Shown one piece after another: positions 30,164 through 46,935 of a DNA stretch of 64,000 bases; positions within the stretch are counted from its first letter, which is position 1; the number at the start of each line of letters is the position of its first letter. A program made the translations under genes and the position numbers. A model generated the notes under the pieces. It was not told where the DNA came from, searched no databases, and saw only the letters and a program-made list of their open reading frames with translations. This DNA is from Marinobacterium arenosum (GTDB lineage: Bacteria; Pseudomonadota; Gammaproteobacteria; Pseudomonadales; Balneatricaceae), in NCBI RefSeq assembly GCF_019795155.1, contig NZ_JAILYN010000017.1, positions 1 to 64,000 on the forward strand, read 5' to 3'.

Positions 30164-30442
30164 TTACTTCTTCTTGGCCTTTTTATCGGCAGCGTGACCG
30201 CGGTAAGTGCGCGTTGCAGCGAACTCACCCAGTTTGTGACCAACCATGTCTTCGGAGATGAACACCGGCACATGTTGGCGACCGTTGTGGACCGCAATCG
30301 TCAGACCGACAAAGTTCGGAAAGACAGTAGAACGACGAGACCAGGTTTTGATCGGACGACGTTCGTTATTTTCGATTGCAGCCTCTACCTTTTTCAGCAG
30401 GTGAAGGTCGATAAAAGGACCTTTCTTCAGTGAACGTGGCAC
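30164..30442 (-). CDS. rpsS: 30S ribosomal protein S19
   Basis: 92 residues, the E. coli length. [42 protein letters not shown] and the C-terminal [19 protein letters not shown] are all canonical. Located in the 30S head with S13. Confidence 0.98.
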   Translation of the reverse strand: MPRSLKKGPFIDLHLLKKVEAAIENNERRPIKTWSRRSTVFPNFVGLTIAVHNGRQHVPVFISEDMVGHKLGEFAATRTYRGHAADKKAKKK

Positions 30443-30461
30443 AGCCGTATCCTCAAATTAA

Positions 30462-31289
30462 TTACTTGGCAGAACGACGACGTACGATCAGCTTATCGGT
30501 ACGCTTGTTCTTACGGGTCTTATGACCTTTGGTCGGTACACCCCAAGGCGTCACAGGGTGACGACCACCGGAGGTACGACCTTCACCACCACCGTGCGGG
30601 TGATCTACCGGGTTCATTGCAACACCACGAACGGTCGGACGCACACCGCGCCAACGTGTCGCACCAGCTTTACCCAGCTGACGCAGACTATGTTCGCTGT
30701 TTGAAACTTCACCCAGAGTCGCACGACACTCAACCAGCACCTTACGCATCTCACCAGAGCGCAGGCGCAGAGTGGCATAGGCACCCTCACGAGCAACCAA
30801 CTGAGCGGATGTACCAGCAGAACGTGCCAGCTGCGCGCCTTTACCCGGCTTCAGCTCGACACAGTGCACTACTGAACCCACCGGAATGTTACGCAACGGC
30901 AGGCAGTTACCCGGTTTGATATCAGCATCCTGGCCGGATACTACTTTAGCGCCGGCTACCACGCCTTTCGGCGCGACGATGTAACGACGCTCACCGTCTG
31001 CATATTTCAGCAGAGCGATGTGTGCAGAACGGTTCGGATCGTATTCCAGACGCTCAACAACGGCCGGAATGCCGTCCTTGTTGCGACGGAAGTCGATCAC
31101 ACGGTACTGCTGCTTGTGACCACCACCGACGTGACGGGTGGTGATACGACCGTAGTTGTTACGACCGCCGGACTTGCTTTTCTTCTCAACCAGCGCAGCA
31201 AAAGGCTTACCCTTGTGCAGCTCAGAGTTGGAAACTTTTACTACGTGGCGACGTCCCGCAGAGGTCGGCTTAGTTTTAGTCACTGCCAT
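30462..31289 (-). CDS. rplB: 50S ribosomal protein L2
   Basis: 275 residues. The peptidyl-transferase signature [15 protein letters not shown], with the histidine near residue 230, is intact; [17 protein letters not shown] lies in the N-terminal half. Required for subunit joining and peptide bond formation. Confidence 0.98.
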   Translation of the reverse strand: MAVTKTKPTSAGRRHVVKVSNSELHKGKPFAALVEKKSKSGGRNNYGRITTRHVGGGHKQQYRVIDFRRNKDGIPAVVERLEYDPNRSAHIALLKYADGERRYIVAPKGVVAGAKVVSGQDADIKPGNCLPLRNIPVGSVVHCVELKPGKGAQLARSAGTSAQLVAREGAYATLRLRSGEMRKVLVECRATLGEVSNSEHSLRQLGKAGATRWRGVRPTVRGVAMNPVDHPHGGGEGRTSGGRHPVTPWGVPTKGHKTRKNKRTDKLIVRRRSAK

Positions 31290-31303
31290 GGTTTAACCCT
31301 CTA

Positions 31304-31600
31304 TTACTCACCACCGAGGAAATCGATCTCAGAGCCTTCCGCCAGGCGCACGTATGCTTTACGTACGTCGTTACGTTTGCCCAGACCACGCATGGTGCGT
31401 TTGGTCTTGCCTTTAACGTTGACGATGTTGACGCCTGTTACTTTAACGTCGAACAGCTCTTCTACCGCCTGTTTGATTTCCGGCTTGGTAGCGTCTTTCG
31501 ATACGCGGAATACGACCTGTTGAGAATCTTCAGCTACGATGGTCGCTTTCTCAGAGATGTGCGGCCCCATCAGGATCTGATAGATACGTCCCGGATTCAT
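31304..31600 (-). CDS. rplW: 50S ribosomal protein L23
   Basis: 98 residues. [19 protein letters not shown] is the conserved N-terminus and [23 protein letters not shown] the loop into the tunnel. Binding site for trigger factor and SRP. Its start overlaps the rplD stop by 4 bases. Confidence 0.98.
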   Translation of the reverse strand: MNPGRIYQILMGPHISEKATIVAEDSQQVVFRVSKDATKPEIKQAVEELFDVKVTGVNIVNVKGKTKRTMRGLGKRNDVRKAYVRLAEGSEIDFLGGE

Positions 31601-32202
31601 GCCAGCACCTCCTCAATCTTTTTCAGCGCCGGCACGGTTACCAGCACCTTCTCGAAACCGACCAGGCTGACCGGATCGATACCGGCGACATCGCGAACGT
31701 CCACGTGCGGTACGTTGCGAGCGGCCAGGTACAGATTCCACTCAACGTCTTCAGTCACCAGCAGCACATTGTCCAGCTTCAGCTCATCCAGCTTAGCGAC
31801 AAACTGCTTGGTCTTCGGCGCTTCCAGCGCAAACTCTTCAACCACCACCAGGCGATCCTGACGAACCAGCTCAGAGAAGATGCAACGCAGCGCAGCGCGG
31901 TACATTTTCTTGTTTACTTTCTGAGCGTGGTCACGCGGCTGAGCAGCGAAGGTAACGCCGCCACTGCGCCACAGCGGAGAGCGGATAGTACCCGCACGCG
32001 CGCGGCCAGTGCCTTTCTGGCGCCACGGTTTAGCACCGCCACCGGACACTTCAGAACGCGTCTTCTGTGCCTTGGTACCCTGACGACTACCCGCCAGGTA
32101 AGCAGTGACAACCTGGTGCACCAGGCTTTCGTTGTACTCTTTGCCAAAAGCCAGGTCAGAAACTTCCACGGAGCCGTTAGCTCCTGTCAGATTCAAGTTC
32201 AT
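31597..32202 (-). CDS. rplD: 50S ribosomal protein L4
   Basis: 201 residues, the E. coli length. The tunnel loop shows [20 protein letters not shown] and [15 protein letters not shown]. In E. coli L4 also represses the S10 operon by acting on its leader. Overlaps rplW by 4 bases. Confidence 0.98.
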   Translation of the reverse strand: MNLNLTGANGSVEVSDLAFGKEYNESLVHQVVTAYLAGSRQGTKAQKTRSEVSGGGAKPWRQKGTGRARAGTIRSPLWRSGGVTFAAQPRDHAQKVNKKMYRAALRCIFSELVRQDRLVVVEEFALEAPKTKQFVAKLDELKLDNVLLVTEDVEWNLYLAARNVPHVDVRDVAGIDPVSLVGFEKVLVTVPALKKIEEVLA

Positions 32203-32213
32203 TGCGTACCCCC

Positions 32214-32852
32214 TTAGGCGCCAGCTTTAACAGCCGGTTTAACGATTACGTCACCACCCGGAGCACCCGGCACGGCACCTTTGATCAACAGCAGGTTGCG
32301 TTCAGCGTCTACGCGAACGACTTCCAGGGTCTGAACGGTAACCCGCTCGGCACCCATGTGACCTGCCATCTTCTTGCCTTTAAAGACACGACCAGGGGTC
32401 TGACACTGACCAATTGAACCCGGAGCACGGTGAGACAGAGAGTTACCGTGAGTCGCGTCCTGAGTGCGGAAGTTCCAGCGCTTAACGCCGCCCTGGAAAC
32501 CCTTACCCTTGGACTGACCGGTAACATCTACTTTCTGACCTGCTTCGAAGCGCGCAACTGTCAGCTCATCACCAACGTTGACTTCTTCGCCACCCGACAG
32601 GCGGAACTCCCACAAACCGCGACCGGCTTCTACGCCAGCTTTTGCGAAGTGACCTGCTTCCGGCTTGGAAAGACGATTTGCTTTCTTACCACCGGTAGTC
32701 ACCTGCACTGCTGCGTAGCCATCGGCTTCCTCAGTACGCACCTGAGTAACACGGTTCGGCTCCACTTCGATGACGGTGACTGGCACGGATACGCCGTCTT
32801 CAGTGAAGACGCGAGTCATACCCGCTTTACGTCCGATAAGACCTACAGACAT
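32214..32852 (-). CDS. rplC: 50S ribosomal protein L3
   Basis: 212 residues. [20 protein letters not shown] at the N-terminus; the loop near the peptidyl-transferase centre has [20 protein letters not shown] with the glutamine that PrmB methylates in E. coli. Second gene of the S10 operon, about 110 bp after rpsJ. Confidence 0.98.
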   Translation of the reverse strand: MSVGLIGRKAGMTRVFTEDGVSVPVTVIEVEPNRVTQVRTEEADGYAAVQVTTGGKKANRLSKPEAGHFAKAGVEAGRGLWEFRLSGGEEVNVGDELTVARFEAGQKVDVTGQSKGKGFQGGVKRWNFRTQDATHGNSLSHRAPGSIGQCQTPGRVFKGKKMAGHMGAERVTVQTLEVVRVDAERNLLLIKGAVPGAPGGDVIVKPAVKAGA

Positions 32853-32963
32853 TTTTCTACCTCTTGCCAGTTGTGTACGGGGCTGTCACCCGCTATGGCT
32901 ACCCTTTCCAGAGCATTCCACAAATAGCGCTTCATTAATTAGATAAATCTGCGCAGTGCTTTA

Positions 32964-33275
32964 TTAGCCGAGGCTGATCTGCACTTCTACACCCGCTGCC
33001 AGATCCAGCTTCATCAGAGCGTCGACAGTTTTTTCTGTCGGCTCGACGATATCCAGCACGCGCTTATGGGTACGGATTTCATACTGGTCACGTGCATCTT
33101 TGTTCACGTGCGGAGAAATCAGTACGGTATAGCGCTCTTTGCGAGTCGGAAGTGGGATCGGACCACGCACCTGAGCACCAGTCCGCTTAGCAGTCTCTAC
33201 GATCTCCTGCGCGGAAGAGTCGATCAGGCGATGATCAAACGCCTTCAGACGAATACGAATTTTCTGATTCTGCAT
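32964..33275 (-). CDS. rpsJ: 30S ribosomal protein S10
   Basis: 103 residues from the ATG at 33275 ([19 protein letters not shown]), matching the family start; a GTG three codons earlier is possible but less likely. S10 (NusE) also binds NusB in antitermination of rRNA operons. First gene of the S10 operon with its own promoter. Confidence 0.98.
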   Translation of the reverse strand: MQNQKIRIRLKAFDHRLIDSSAQEIVETAKRTGAQVRGPIPLPTRKERYTVLISPHVNKDARDQYEIRTHKRVLDIVEPTEKTVDALMKLDLAAGVEVQISLG

Positions 33276-33344
33276 TTCGATCACACAATTCCATCAGTTT
33301 TTAAACGGCAATAGCCGACCACCCCTTTTATAGAGGGGACGCAA

Positions 33345-33373
33345 ATTCTACTGTCGCCGGCCATTTGCGTCAA
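33345..33373 (-). promoter_or_regulatory. S10 operon sigma-70 promoter
   Basis: On the minus strand TTGACG (33373-33368), exactly 17 bases, TAGAAT (33350-33345), then TTGCGTCCCC as a GC-rich discriminator. It lies between the tufA terminator and rpsJ, with a leader of about 65 bases containing a small CCCC/GGGG hairpin. Confidence 0.85.
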
Positions 33374-33390
33374 CTGTTTAATTAACGAAC

Positions 33391-33419
33391 AAAAAAGGCC
33401 CTCCCGAGGGAGAGCCTTT
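33391..33419 (-). terminator. str operon (tufA) intrinsic terminator
   Basis: AAAGGCTCTCCC pairs with GGGAGGGCCTTT (one G-U) and the minus strand ends in six T residues. It begins 29 bases after the tufA stop and separates the str operon from the S10 promoter. Confidence 0.85.
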
Positions 33420-33447
33420 CTTCGCCTTAGCGGCAAACCATCAAGGA

Positions 33448-34671
33448 TTACTCGATGATTTTGGATACCACGCCGGCACCTACGGTACGACCACCTTCAC
33501 GGATGGCGAAGCGCAGACCTTCTTCCATCGCGATCGGGTTGATCAGGGTAACGTCCATCTGGATGTTGTCACCCGGCATTACCATCTCAACACCTTCCGG
33601 CAACTCACAGGCGCCAGTGATGTCAGTGGTACGGAAGTAGAACTGCGGACGGTAGCCTTTGAAGAACGGGGTGTGACGACCACCTTCTTCCTTGGACAGT
33701 ACGTAGACTTCGCCTTCGAAACGAGTGTGCGGAGTGATGGTACCCGGCTTCGCCAGGACCTGACCACGCTCAACTTCGTCACGCTTGGTACCACGCAGCA
33801 GCGCACCGATGTTCTCGCCTGCACGACCTTCGTCCAGCAGCTTGCGGAACATTTCGACACCAGTACAGGTAGTCTTGGTGGTTTCCTTGATACCAACGAT
33901 TTCGATCTCGTCGCCCACGTTGACGATACCACGCTCTACACGACCGGTTACTACAGTACCACGGCCGGAGATGGAGAATACGTCCTCGATCGGCATCAGG
34001 AACGGCTGATCGATCGCACGCTCCGGTTCCGGGATGTAAGTATCCAGCGCTTCTACCAGCTTCTTAACAGCGGTAGTGCCCAGCTCGTTGTCGTCTTCGC
34101 CGTTCAGCGCCATCAGCGCGGAACCGGCGATAACCGGAGTGTCGTCGCCCGGGAAGTCGTAAGTGTCCAGCAGCTCACGGATCTCCATTTCGACCAGTTC
34201 CAGCATCTCTGCGTACTCGTCGGAATCAACGCCGCCACAGTCTTCTGCCAGCAGGTCAGCCTTGTTCAGGAATACCACGATGTACGGTACGCCTACCTGA
34301 CGGGACAGCAGGATGTGCTCACGAGTCTGCGGCATCGGGCCGTCAGTCGCGCCACACACCAGGATCGCGCCGTCCATCTGCGCAGCACCGGTGATCATGT
34401 TCTTCACGTAGTCGGCGTGCCCCGGGCAGTCGACGTGCGCGTAGTGACGGATGTTGGAGTCGTACTCAACGTGGGAAGTCGCGATGGTGATACCACGCTC
34501 ACGCTCTTCCGGTGCGTTGTCGATCTGGTCGAATGCACGCATTTCACCGCCGAATACTTCCGCGCACACGCGAGTCAGAGCAGCAGTCAGGGTTGTTTTG
34601 CCGTGGTCAACGTGGCCGATAGTACCAACGTTAACGTGCGGCTTGGAGCGTTCAAATTGTTCTTTAGCCAC
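33448..34671 (-). CDS. tufA: elongation factor Tu (copy 1)
   Basis: 407 residues. G1 [10 protein letters not shown]2 region [13 protein letters not shown]3 DCPGHADY and G4 NKAD are intact. EF-Tu delivers aminoacyl-tRNA to the ribosome. About 10 residues longer than Pseudomonas EF-Tu because of extra sequence right after NKAD ([17 protein letters not shown]). It is the last gene of the str operon, 30 bp after fusA. It differs from the copy at 49998 at residues 317 (Arg), 373 (Asp) and 407 (Glu). Confidence 0.98.
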   Translation of the reverse strand: MAKEQFERSKPHVNVGTIGHVDHGKTTLTAALTRVCAEVFGGEMRAFDQIDNAPEERERGITIATSHVEYDSNIRHYAHVDCPGHADYVKNMITGAAQMDGAILVCGATDGPMPQTREHILLSRQVGVPYIVVFLNKADLLAEDCGGVDSDEYAEMLELVEMEIRELLDTYDFPGDDTPVIAGSALMALNGEDDNELGTTAVKKLVEALDTYIPEPERAIDQPFLMPIEDVFSISGRGTVVTGRVERGIVNVGDEIEIVGIKETTKTTCTGVEMFRKLLDEGRAGENIGALLRGTKRDEVERGQVLAKPGTITPHTRFEGEVYVLSKEEGGRHTPFFKGYRPQFYFRTTDITGACELPEGVEMVMPGDNIQMDVTLINPIAMEEGLRFAIREGGRTVGAGVVSKIIE

Positions 34672-34701
34672 GGTTAATACCTCTTAAAGGAATATCCAAT
34701 A

Positions 34702-36795
34702 TTAGTTCTGGTTGATAACTGCTTCAGCGATGTTCTGCGGTGCTTCAGCGTAGTCGAAGAACTCCATGGAGTACGTCGCACGACCCTGAGTAGCGGAACG
34801 CAGGTCGGTTGCATAACCGAACATCTCACCCAGCGGTACCTGAGCGTTGATGACCTTGCCGGAGGAACTGTCTTCCATGCCCTGGACCAGACCACGACGA
34901 CGGTTCAGGTCGCCCATCACGTCACCCATGTACTCTTCCGGAGTCACCACTTCCACCTTCATCATCGGCTCCAGCAGGCACGGACTCGCTTCCTGAGCGT
35001 ACTTCTTCAGCGCCTGAGAGGCAGCGATCTTAAACGCCATCTCGTTGGAGTCAACTTCGTGGAAAGAGCCGTCATACAGACGAGCTTTCAGACCGATCAG
35101 CGGATAGCCGGCGATAACACCGTTCTGCATCTGCTCGGTAATACCTTTCTCGATCGCCGGGATGTATTCCTTCGGAATGACACCACCCACGATCTCGTTG
35201 ATGAATTCCAGACCTTCCTCGTCGGACGGGCTGAATTCAATCACGACGTGACCGTACTGACCGCGACCACCGGACTGACGGGCGAACTTGTGGTTCGCTT
35301 CAACAGACTTACGGATCTTCTCACGGTATGCCACCTGCGGCTTACCGATGTTCGCTTCCACCTTGAACTCGCGACGCATACGATCAACGATGATGTCCAG
35401 GTGCAGCTCACCCATACCGGAGATGATGGTCTGACCGGATTCCTGGTCGGTCTCGACGCGGAAAGACGGGTCTTCCTGAGCCAGCTTGCCCAGTGCGATA
35501 CCCATCTTCTCCTGGTCAGCCTTGGACTTCGGCTCAACCGCAACGGAGATTACCGGCTCCGGGAACTCCATACGTTCCAGGACGATCTTGTTGTCGATGT
35601 CACACAGGGTGTCACCGGTGGACACGTCTTTCAGGCCGATCATCGCAGCGATATCGCCCGCGCGAACTTCCTTGATCTCTTCACGGCTGTTGGAGTGCAT
35701 CTGCACCATACGGCCGATACGCTCTTTCTTCTGCTTGACAGAGTTGTAGACGCTGTCGCCAGAGTTCAGAACGCCGGAGTAGACACGTACGAACGTCAGG
35801 GTACCCACGAACGGATCGGTCGCGATCTTGAACGCCAGCGCAGCGAACGGTGCGTCGTCGTCGGCATCACGGGTTGCAACGGTTTCTGCCGCGTCGTCCA
35901 GCGTACCTTCGATCGCCTTAACGTCTTTCGGAGACGGCATGTACTCGATAACCGCGTCCAGCACCGCCTGAACACCCTTGTTCTTGAATGCGGAACCCGC
36001 CTGCATCAGCACGATGTCGTTAGCCAGGGTGCGAGCGCGCAGACCAGCCTTGATCTCGTCTTCGCTCAGCTCGCCATCTTCCAGGTACTTCTCCATCAGC
36101 TCTTCGGTCGCTTCGGCAGCCGCTTCGACCATCTGCTCGCGCAGTTCGTCAGCCTTGTCCTGGAGATCAGCCGGGATATCTTCCAGCTCATAGGTCATAC
36201 CCTGGTCGGCTTCGTTCCACATGATAGCCTTCATGCGGATCAGGTCGACAACGCCCTTGAATTCATCTTCCGCACCGATCGGGAAGTTGATCGGCACAGC
36301 GTTGGCACCCAGGCGATCCTTCAGCTGGTCAACGACCATGAAGAAGTCGGCACCGGCACGGTCCATCTTGTTGACGAACACCATGCGCGGAACTTCGTAC
36401 TTGTTAGCCTGACGCCAAACGGTTTCGGTCTGCGGCTGTACACCGGAGGAGGCACACAGAACCACGACGGCACCGTCCAGTACACGCAGGGAACGCTCTA
36501 CCTCGATGGTAAAGTCAACGTGTCCCGGAGTATCGATGATGTTGACGCGGTGGTCGTCGAACTGCTGGTTCATACCCTTCCAGAAACAGGTAGTGGCAGC
36601 AGAAGTGATAGTGATACCACGCTCCTGCTCCTGCTCCATCCAGTCCATCGTTGCCGCACCGTCGTGTACCTCACCGATTTTGTGAGACAGACCGGTGTAG
36701 AACAGAATACGCTCGGTAGTGGTGGTCTTACCGGCGTCTACGTGCGCACAGATACCGATGTTACGGTAGCGTGCGATAGGAGTTTTACGAGCCAC
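34702..36795 (-). CDS. fusA: elongation factor G
   Basis: 697 residues. GTPase motifs [28 protein letters not shown] and [10 protein letters not shown] are all present, with the five-domain layout down to the C-terminal domain ([18 protein letters not shown]). It drives ribosomal translocation and recycling. Lies 18 bp after rpsG and 30 bp before tufA. Confidence 0.98.
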   Translation of the reverse strand: MARKTPIARYRNIGICAHVDAGKTTTTERILFYTGLSHKIGEVHDGAATMDWMEQEQERGITITSAATTCFWKGMNQQFDDHRVNIIDTPGHVDFTIEVERSLRVLDGAVVVLCASSGVQPQTETVWRQANKYEVPRMVFVNKMDRAGADFFMVVDQLKDRLGANAVPINFPIGAEDEFKGVVDLIRMKAIMWNEADQGMTYELEDIPADLQDKADELREQMVEAAAEATEELMEKYLEDGELSEDEIKAGLRARTLANDIVLMQAGSAFKNKGVQAVLDAVIEYMPSPKDVKAIEGTLDDAAETVATRDADDDAPFAALAFKIATDPFVGTLTFVRVYSGVLNSGDSVYNSVKQKKERIGRMVQMHSNSREEIKEVRAGDIAAMIGLKDVSTGDTLCDIDNKIVLERMEFPEPVISVAVEPKSKADQEKMGIALGKLAQEDPSFRVETDQESGQTIISGMGELHLDIIVDRMRREFKVEANIGKPQVAYREKIRKSVEANHKFARQSGGRGQYGHVVIEFSPSDEEGLEFINEIVGGVIPKEYIPAIEKGITEQMQNGVIAGYPLIGLKARLYDGSFHEVDSNEMAFKIAASQALKKYAQEASPCLLEPMMKVEVVTPEEYMGDVMGDLNRRRGLVQGMEDSSSGKVINAQVPLGEMFGYATDLRSATQGRATYSMEFFDYAEAPQNIAEAVINQN

Positions 36796-36813
36796 AACTC
36801 AATCCTCTGAAGG

Positions 36814-37299
<486 letters not shown>

Positions 37300-37301
37300 T
37301 C

Positions 37302-37346
37302 AAAAAAAGGTCTTCAGGTTCATCAGGCATCTGCACACCTGACCTT
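37302..37346 (-). terminator. attenuator-like element in the rpsL-rpsG gap
   Basis: On the minus strand AAGGTC (37346-37341) and GACCTT close a large loop that also has an inner AGGT/ACCT pairing, followed by T7 (37308-37302), just 18 bases before rpsG. The stem is short, so termination efficiency is unclear. The whole 150-bp gap could include an S7 feedback site by analogy with E. coli. Confidence 0.4.
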
Positions 37347-37434
37347 ACTCTTACCGTGTCCGGTCTAGCCGGGTAGCACTTGGAACCGTGTTCTATGCGG
37401 ATCTGACTACAGCAGCCTCGCCGATGGACGACGA

Positions 37435-37809
37435 TTAAGACTTCGGACGTTTAGTACCGTACTTGGAACGACCCTGCTTACGATCGTTCACGCCGGAGCA
37501 GTCCAGGGAGCCACGCACGGTGTGGTAACGCACACCCGGCAGGTCCTTAACACGACCGCCGCGGATCAGCACCACGGAGTGCTCCTGCAGGTTGTGGCCT
37601 TCACCACCGATGTAGGAGGTCACTTCGTAACCGTTGGTCAGACGAACACGGCACACTTTACGCAGTGCGGAGTTCGGTTTCTTCGGGGTAGTGGTGTATA
37701 CACGGGTGCATACGCCACGACGCTGCGGACACGCCTGCAGCGCAGGTACGTCACCCTTTTCAGCTTTACGCTTACGCGGGCTGCGTACCAACTGGTTGAT
37801 AGTTGCCAT
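37435..37809 (-). CDS. rpsL: 30S ribosomal protein S12
   Basis: 124 residues, the E. coli length. The streptomycin-related positions read as wild type: [12 protein letters not shown] and [13 protein letters not shown] keep both lysines. S12 monitors decoding accuracy. First gene of the str operon, preceded by its own promoter. Confidence 0.98.
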   Translation of the reverse strand: MATINQLVRSPRKRKAEKGDVPALQACPQRRGVCTRVYTTTPKKPNSALRKVCRVRLTNGYEVTSYIGGEGHNLQEHSVVLIRGGRVKDLPGVRYHTVRGSLDCSGVNDRKQGRSKYGTKRPKS

Positions 37810-37885
37810 TAAGCAAACTCCAAGTTTGTTTTATGAGCACCGAAAAAGACCGGATCAGAGACCCGGCCACGATATAAGGGCCGAG

Positions 37886-37915
37886 ATTCTAATCAATCCC
37901 GGCCGATCTCGTCAA
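37886..37915 (-). promoter_or_regulatory. str operon sigma-70 promoter
   Basis: On the minus strand TTGACG (37915-37910), 18 bases, TAGAAT (37891-37886), then CTCGGCCC. It starts only a few bases after the rpoC stop and gives a leader of about 70 bases. Confidence 0.78.
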
Positions 37916-37918
37916 ACT

Positions 37919-37929
37919 CTGAGTAAAAT

Positions 37930-37937
<8 letters not shown>
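37919..37937 (-). other. perfect palindrome over the rpoC stop codon
   Basis: CTGAGTAAA and TTTACTCAG with one central base form a 9-bp stem that contains the rpoC stop codon (37930-37932). No T-tract follows; the str -35 box begins 4 bases downstream. It may protect the 3' end of rpoBC mRNA. Confidence 0.5.
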
Positions 37938-42153
<4,216 letters not shown>

Positions 42154-42221
42154 TGTCGATAGCTCCTCGCGGAGTTCAGGGCCGACGCTGGGCGCCGGCC
42201 GTAAATGCCACTAATGCCTTG

Positions 42222-45200
42222 TTATTCGCCGTCCAGTTCAATATCGATACCCAGTGAACGGATCTCTTTCACCAGTACGTTGAACGACTCAGGCATACCC
42301 GGTTCCATGCGGTGGTCGCCGTCCACGATGTTCTTATACATCTTGGTACGGCCAGTCACGTCATCGGACTTAACGGTGAGCATCTCTTGCAGAGTATAGG
42401 ATGCGCCGTAGGCTTCCAGCGCCCAGACCTCCATCTCACCGAAGCGCTGACCACCGAACTGCGCCTTACCACCCAGCGGCTGCTGGGTAACCAGGCTGTA
42501 CGAACCGGTAGAACGGGCATGCATTTTGTCGTCTACCAGGTGGTTCAGTTTCAGCATGTACATGTAACCGACAGTTACCTGGCGATCGAATTTCTCGCCG
42601 GTGCGGCCGTCAAAGAGCGTGGACTGACCGCTGTCATTAAGACCAGCCAGACGCAGCAGTTCCTTGATCTCAGCCTCTTTGGCGCCATCGAAGGCCGGTG
42701 TCGCGATCGGCACACCGCCGCGCAGGTTGCCAGCCAGCTCAAGCAGCTCGTCGTCGCTCAGGCCGTCCAGATCTTCCTGGCGACCGGCTTTTTGCCCGCC
42801 CAGTTCGCTGTTGTAGATCTTGCCGAGGAACTCGCGCACCTCTTTGACGGTTTCCTGACGCTGGCGCTCGATCTGCAGCATCTCGTCGATCTTGCGGCCC
42901 AGCCCACTACACGCCATCCCCAGGTGGGTCTCAAGGATCTGACCGACGTTCATACGGGACGGTACACCCAGCGGGTTCAGCACCACGTCGACCGGCTCGC
43001 CGTTCTCATCGTACGGCATATCCTCGACCGGCATGATCACCGAGATAACACCCTTGTTACCGTGACGGCCCGCCATCTTGTCACCCGGCTGGATGCGACG
43101 TTTGGTGGCAACGTAGACCTTGACGATCTTCAGCACGCCCGGTGCCAGGTCGTCGCCGGTCTGCAGCTTGCGCTTCTTATCTTCGAACTTCTTGTCCAGC
43201 TCGACCTTGCGCTCTTCCAGCTGTGCCTTGGCCAGCTCCAGCTGCTCGGCAACCGCCTCGTCAGCAACGCGGATCTTGAACCAGTCGTCCTTCTTCAGGC
43301 CGGCCAGGAAGGCTTCGGTGATCTCGTCGCCTTTCTTCAGACCGGCACCGCCTTCAGCGTTCAAGCCGACCAACGCCTTGGCCAGACGCTCGTAGGTGTC
43401 CAGCTCGACGATACGCAGCTCTTCGTTCAGGTCCTTACGGATCTTAGCCAGCTCGGCGTTCTCGATATCGATCGCCCGCTGGTCCTTCTGGACGCCATCA
43501 CGGGTAAAGATCTGTACGTCGATAACCTTACCGATAGTACCGGTCTTAACGCGCAGCGAGGTGTCCTTAACATCGGACGCTTTCTCACCGAAGATCGCCC
43601 GCAGCAGCTTCTCTTCCGGCGTCAGCTGGGTTTCGCCTTTCGGCGTTACCTTGCCGACCAGGATGTCGCCCGGGCCCACTTCGGCACCGATGTGCACGAT
43701 ACCGGCCTCATCCAGCTTGGCCAGCGCAGACTCACCGACGTTCGGGATATCGGCAGTAATCTCTTCCGGCCCAAGCTTGGTGTCACGCGCCACACAGGTC
43801 AGTTCCTGAATGTGGATCGTGGTGAAACGGTCTTCCTGCACCACCCGTTCAGAGATCAGGATGGAGTCCTCGAAGTTGTAACCGTTCCACGGCATGAACG
43901 CGATGCGCATGTTCTGGCCCAACGCCAGCTCACCCATGTCGACGGACGGACCGTCTGCCATGATGTCACCGCGGGTCACCACATCTCCCGGGTTGACGAT
44001 CGAGCGCTGGTTGATGCAGGTGTTCTGGTTGGAACGCACGTATTTGGTCAGGTTGTAGATATCCACACCCGCCTCGCCGGCAACCAGCTCGTCGTCGTTG
44101 ACGCGCACCACGATACGCGCCGCATCGACGGACTCGATCACACCACCGCGATTGGCCACCACGCAGACGCCGGAGTCACGCGCCACGTTGCGCTCCATAC
44201 CGGTACCAACCAGCGGTTTGTCGGCACGCAGGGTCGGCACTGCCTGACGCTGCATGTTGGAACCCATCAATGCACGGTTGGCGTCATCGTGTTCCAGGAA
44301 CGGGATCAGCGACGCTGCCACGGAAACCACCTGGCGTGGAGACACGTCCATGTACTGGACCTTCTCCGGCGGCATCACGGTGAATTCGTTCAGGTGACGC
44401 ACGTTGACCAGTTCGTCGGTCAGACGCAGCTCGGCATCCATGGTGGCGGACGCCTGCGCGATCACGTATTTGTTCTCTTCGATCGCCGACAGGTATTCGA
44501 TCTCGTCGGTCACCTGGCAGTCGACAACCTTACGGTACGGCGTTTCCAGGAAGCCGAAGTCATTGGTACGCGCGAACACCGCCAGCGAGTTGATCAGACC
44601 GATGTTCGGACCTTCAGGGGTCTCGATCGGGCAGACACGACCATAGTGGGTCGGGTGTACGTCTCGCACCTCGAAGCCGGCACGCTCACGGGTCAGACCG
44701 CCCGGGCCCAGCGCGGAGACACGGCGCTTGTGGGTGATCTCGGACAGCGGGTTGTTCTGGTCCATGAACTGGGACAGCTGGCTGGAACCGAAGAACTCCT
44801 TGATGGCGGCCGCGACCGGCTTGGCGTTGATCAGGTCCTGCGGCATCAGGTTGTCGGATTCCGCCATGCTCAGACGCTCGCGCACCGCGCGCTCGACACG
44901 TACCAGGCCGACACGGAACTGGTTCTCGGCCATCTCGCCGACGGAACGGATACGACGGTTACCCAGGTGGTCGATATCGTCGACGGTGCCTTTACCGTTA
45001 CGGATGTCGATCAGGGTCTTCATGACATCCAGGATGTCATCTTTATCCAGCACGCCGGAACCGGTCTCGTCGGCACGGCCCAGGCGACGGTTGAACTTCA
45101 TGCGACCAACCGCGGACAGGTCGTAACGCTCGTCGGAGAAGAACAGGTTCTCGAACAGCGCTTCGGCGGACTCCTTGGTCGGCGGCTCGCCCGGACGCAT

Positions 45201-46322
45201 CATGCGGTAGATCTCGACCAGCGCTTCCAGCTGGTTGCTGGTCGGGTCGATGCGCAGGGTGTCGGAGATGAACGGACCGCAATCCAGATCGTTGGTGTAC
45301 AACGTCTCGATCTGGTTGATACCGGCAGTCTGCAGCCGCTCAACCAGATCTTCGGTGATCTCGGTGTTACAGTTGCACAGCAGTTCACCGGTAGTCGGAT
45401 CGATGATGTCCTTGGCGATCGGCTTGCCGCAGATGTACTCCATCGGCACATCCAGCTCGGTCATGCCGGCTTTTGCCATCTGACGGATGTGGCGCGGTGT
45501 GATACGACGGCCCGCTTCCACGATAACATTGCCTTCCGGATCCTTGATCTCGAACGACATGGTCTCGCCGCGCAGGCGATCCGGCACCAATTCCATGCGG
45601 ATGTTGTCGCCATCCAGCGTCCAATTGGTGTTGTCGAAGAAAGTCTCGAGGATCTCTTCTGCCGCATAGCCCAGGGCACGCAGCAGAATGGTCGCCGGCA
45701 GCTTGCGGCGACGGTCGATACGAACGAACAGGCTGTCCTTCGGATCGAATTCAAAATCAAGCCAGGAACCACGGTACGGGATCACCCGGGCGGAATACAG
45801 CAGCTTGCCGGACGAGTGGGTCTTACCCTTGTCGTGGTCGAAGAATACACCCGGAGAACGGTGCAGCTGAGACACGATAACACGCTCGGTACCGTTCACC
45901 ACGAAGGTACCGTTTTCGGTCATCAGCGGCATTTCGCCCATGTAGACTTCCTGCTCCTTGATGTCCTTGACCGCCTTATTGCTCGATTCGCGGTCATAGA
46001 TCACCAGGCGCACTTTCACACGCAGCGGCGCTGCATAGGTTACGCCGCGCAGCTGACATTCCTTGACGTCAAATACGGGTTCACCGAGGCGATAGCCAAC
46101 GTATTCCAGCGATGCATTGCCAGAATACGAAACAATCGGGAAAACAGAGTTAAAAGCGGCGTGGAGGCCTTCGTCCTTGCGCCCAGCATCGCTGTTACCT
46201 GTCTGCAGAAATCTGCGATAAGAATCCAGCTGAATCGCCAGCAGATAAGGTACATCCATCACTTCCGGCAGTTTGCCGAAATCTTTACGGATGCGTTTCT
46301 TTTCAGTATATGAATAAGCCAT
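42222..46322 (-). CDS. rpoB: DNA-directed RNA polymerase beta subunit
   Basis: 1366 residues (E. coli 1342). [19 protein letters not shown] opens it. The rifampicin-binding region reads [21 protein letters not shown] then [10 protein letters not shown], all wild-type positions. The active-site RHGNKGVIS and the C-terminal [19 protein letters not shown] are present. An attenuator-like hairpin lies between rplL and this gene. Confidence 0.98.
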   Translation of the reverse strand: MAYSYTEKKRIRKDFGKLPEVMDVPYLLAIQLDSYRRFLQTGNSDAGRKDEGLHAAFNSVFPIVSYSGNASLEYVGYRLGEPVFDVKECQLRGVTYAAPLRVKVRLVIYDRESSNKAVKDIKEQEVYMGEMPLMTENGTFVVNGTERVIVSQLHRSPGVFFDHDKGKTHSSGKLLYSARVIPYRGSWLDFEFDPKDSLFVRIDRRRKLPATILLRALGYAAEEILETFFDNTNWTLDGDNIRMELVPDRLRGETMSFEIKDPEGNVIVEAGRRITPRHIRQMAKAGMTELDVPMEYICGKPIAKDIIDPTTGELLCNCNTEITEDLVERLQTAGINQIETLYTNDLDCGPFISDTLRIDPTSNQLEALVEIYRMMRPGEPPTKESAEALFENLFFSDERYDLSAVGRMKFNRRLGRADETGSGVLDKDDILDVMKTLIDIRNGKGTVDDIDHLGNRRIRSVGEMAENQFRVGLVRVERAVRERLSMAESDNLMPQDLINAKPVAAAIKEFFGSSQLSQFMDQNNPLSEITHKRRVSALGPGGLTRERAGFEVRDVHPTHYGRVCPIETPEGPNIGLINSLAVFARTNDFGFLETPYRKVVDCQVTDEIEYLSAIEENKYVIAQASATMDAELRLTDELVNVRHLNEFTVMPPEKVQYMDVSPRQVVSVAASLIPFLEHDDANRALMGSNMQRQAVPTLRADKPLVGTGMERNVARDSGVCVVANRGGVIESVDAARIVVRVNDDELVAGEAGVDIYNLTKYVRSNQNTCINQRSIVNPGDVVTRGDIMADGPSVDMGELALGQNMRIAFMPWNGYNFEDSILISERVVQEDRFTTIHIQELTCVARDTKLGPEEITADIPNVGESALAKLDEAGIVHIGAEVGPGDILVGKVTPKGETQLTPEEKLLRAIFGEKASDVKDTSLRVKTGTIGKVIDVQIFTRDGVQKDQRAIDIENAELAKIRKDLNEELRIVELDTYERLAKALVGLNAEGGAGLKKGDEITEAFLAGLKKDDWFKIRVADEAVAEQLELAKAQLEERKVELDKKFEDKKRKLQTGDDLAPGVLKIVKVYVATKRRIQPGDKMAGRHGNKGVISVIMPVEDMPYDENGEPVDVVLNPLGVPSRMNVGQILETHLGMACSGLGRKIDEMLQIERQRQETVKEVREFLGKIYNSELGGQKAGRQEDLDGLSDDELLELAGNLRGGVPIATPAFDGAKEAEIKELLRLAGLNDSGQSTLFDGRTGEKFDRQVTVGYMYMLKLNHLVDDKMHARSTGSYSLVTQQPLGGKAQFGGQRFGEMEVWALEAYGASYTLQEMLTVKSDDVTGRTKMYKNIVDGDHRMEPGMPESFNVLVKEIRSLGIDIELDGE

Positions 46323-46420
46323 CAGTGTTCCCCAGCATGCGCACCTAGATTGTGAAGCTGTCCAGAAGGGGGACTTCCGGGAGTACAGACCGTCATTTAT
46401 TTACTATCTATAAATAACGG

Positions 46421-46450
46421 AAAAAGGCCGGTGGCAATTTGCCACCAGCC
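46421..46450 (-). terminator. rplL-rpoB attenuator
   Basis: A 10-bp stem with one G-U pair in the minus-strand RNA, loop of 5, followed by T5, located 48 bases after the rplL stop. E. coli has a partial terminator at the same place, lowering rpoBC transcription relative to ribosomal proteins; this looks like its counterpart. Confidence 0.75.
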
Positions 46451-46497
46451 ATTAGAGCTAGAACAGCGCTAGTCTGTTCTGTAATGCATCAACGCGA

Positions 46498-46869
46498 TTA
46501 CTTGAGCTCAACAGTTGCGCCAGCTTCTTCCAGAGCTTTCTTCAGCTCTTCAGCTTCTTCCTTGCTTGCGCCTTCTTTAACAGTCGCCGGAGCGCCGTCT
46601 ACCATTGCCTTGGCTTCTTTCAGGCCCAGGCCGGTAGCGCCACGTACTGCTTTGATGACGTTTACTTTCTTGTCGCCAGCAGCGGTCAGAACAACGTCGA
46701 ACTCGGTCTGTTCTTCAGCAGCAGCAGCTTCGCCGCCAGCTGCACCAGCTACAACCGCAGCAGCAGCAGTAACGCCAAACTTCTCTTCCATTGCTTCGAT
46801 CAGAGCAACGACGTCCTTAACGGACATTTCAGCAATTGCGTTGAGGATATCTTCGTGAGTCAGAGACAT
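46498..46869 (-). CDS. rplL: 50S ribosomal protein L7/L12
   Basis: 123 residues. N-terminal dimerisation helix pair, an alanine-rich hinge ([19 protein letters not shown]) and the C-terminal factor-binding domain ([24 protein letters not shown]). Stalk protein present in several copies per ribosome, which fits an attenuator after it. Confidence 0.98.
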   Translation of the reverse strand: MSLTHEDILNAIAEMSVKDVVALIEAMEEKFGVTAAAAVVAGAAGGEAAAAEEQTEFDVVLTAAGDKKVNVIKAVRGATGLGLKEAKAMVDGAPATVKEGASKEEAEELKKALEEAGATVELK

Positions 46870-46935
46870 GATTTAATTCCTGAATAAAAACTTGAGCTTA
46901 CGCTCATTAAAGCTTCAACAAAGCGTTGCGCTGAA

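Noticed and set aside
42312..46313. Open frame of 1333 codons on the plus strand antisense to rpoB, and similar long frames opposite rpoC, fusA, tuf and uvrA
   Set aside because: They mirror highly expressed genes whose codon choice avoids reverse-strand stops; the translations have no recognisable domains and the sense genes are certain.
42222..46322. Antibiotic-resistance substitutions in rpoB, rpsL and rpsE
   Set aside because: The known rifampicin, streptomycin and spectinomycin positions that I can read all have the susceptible residues.
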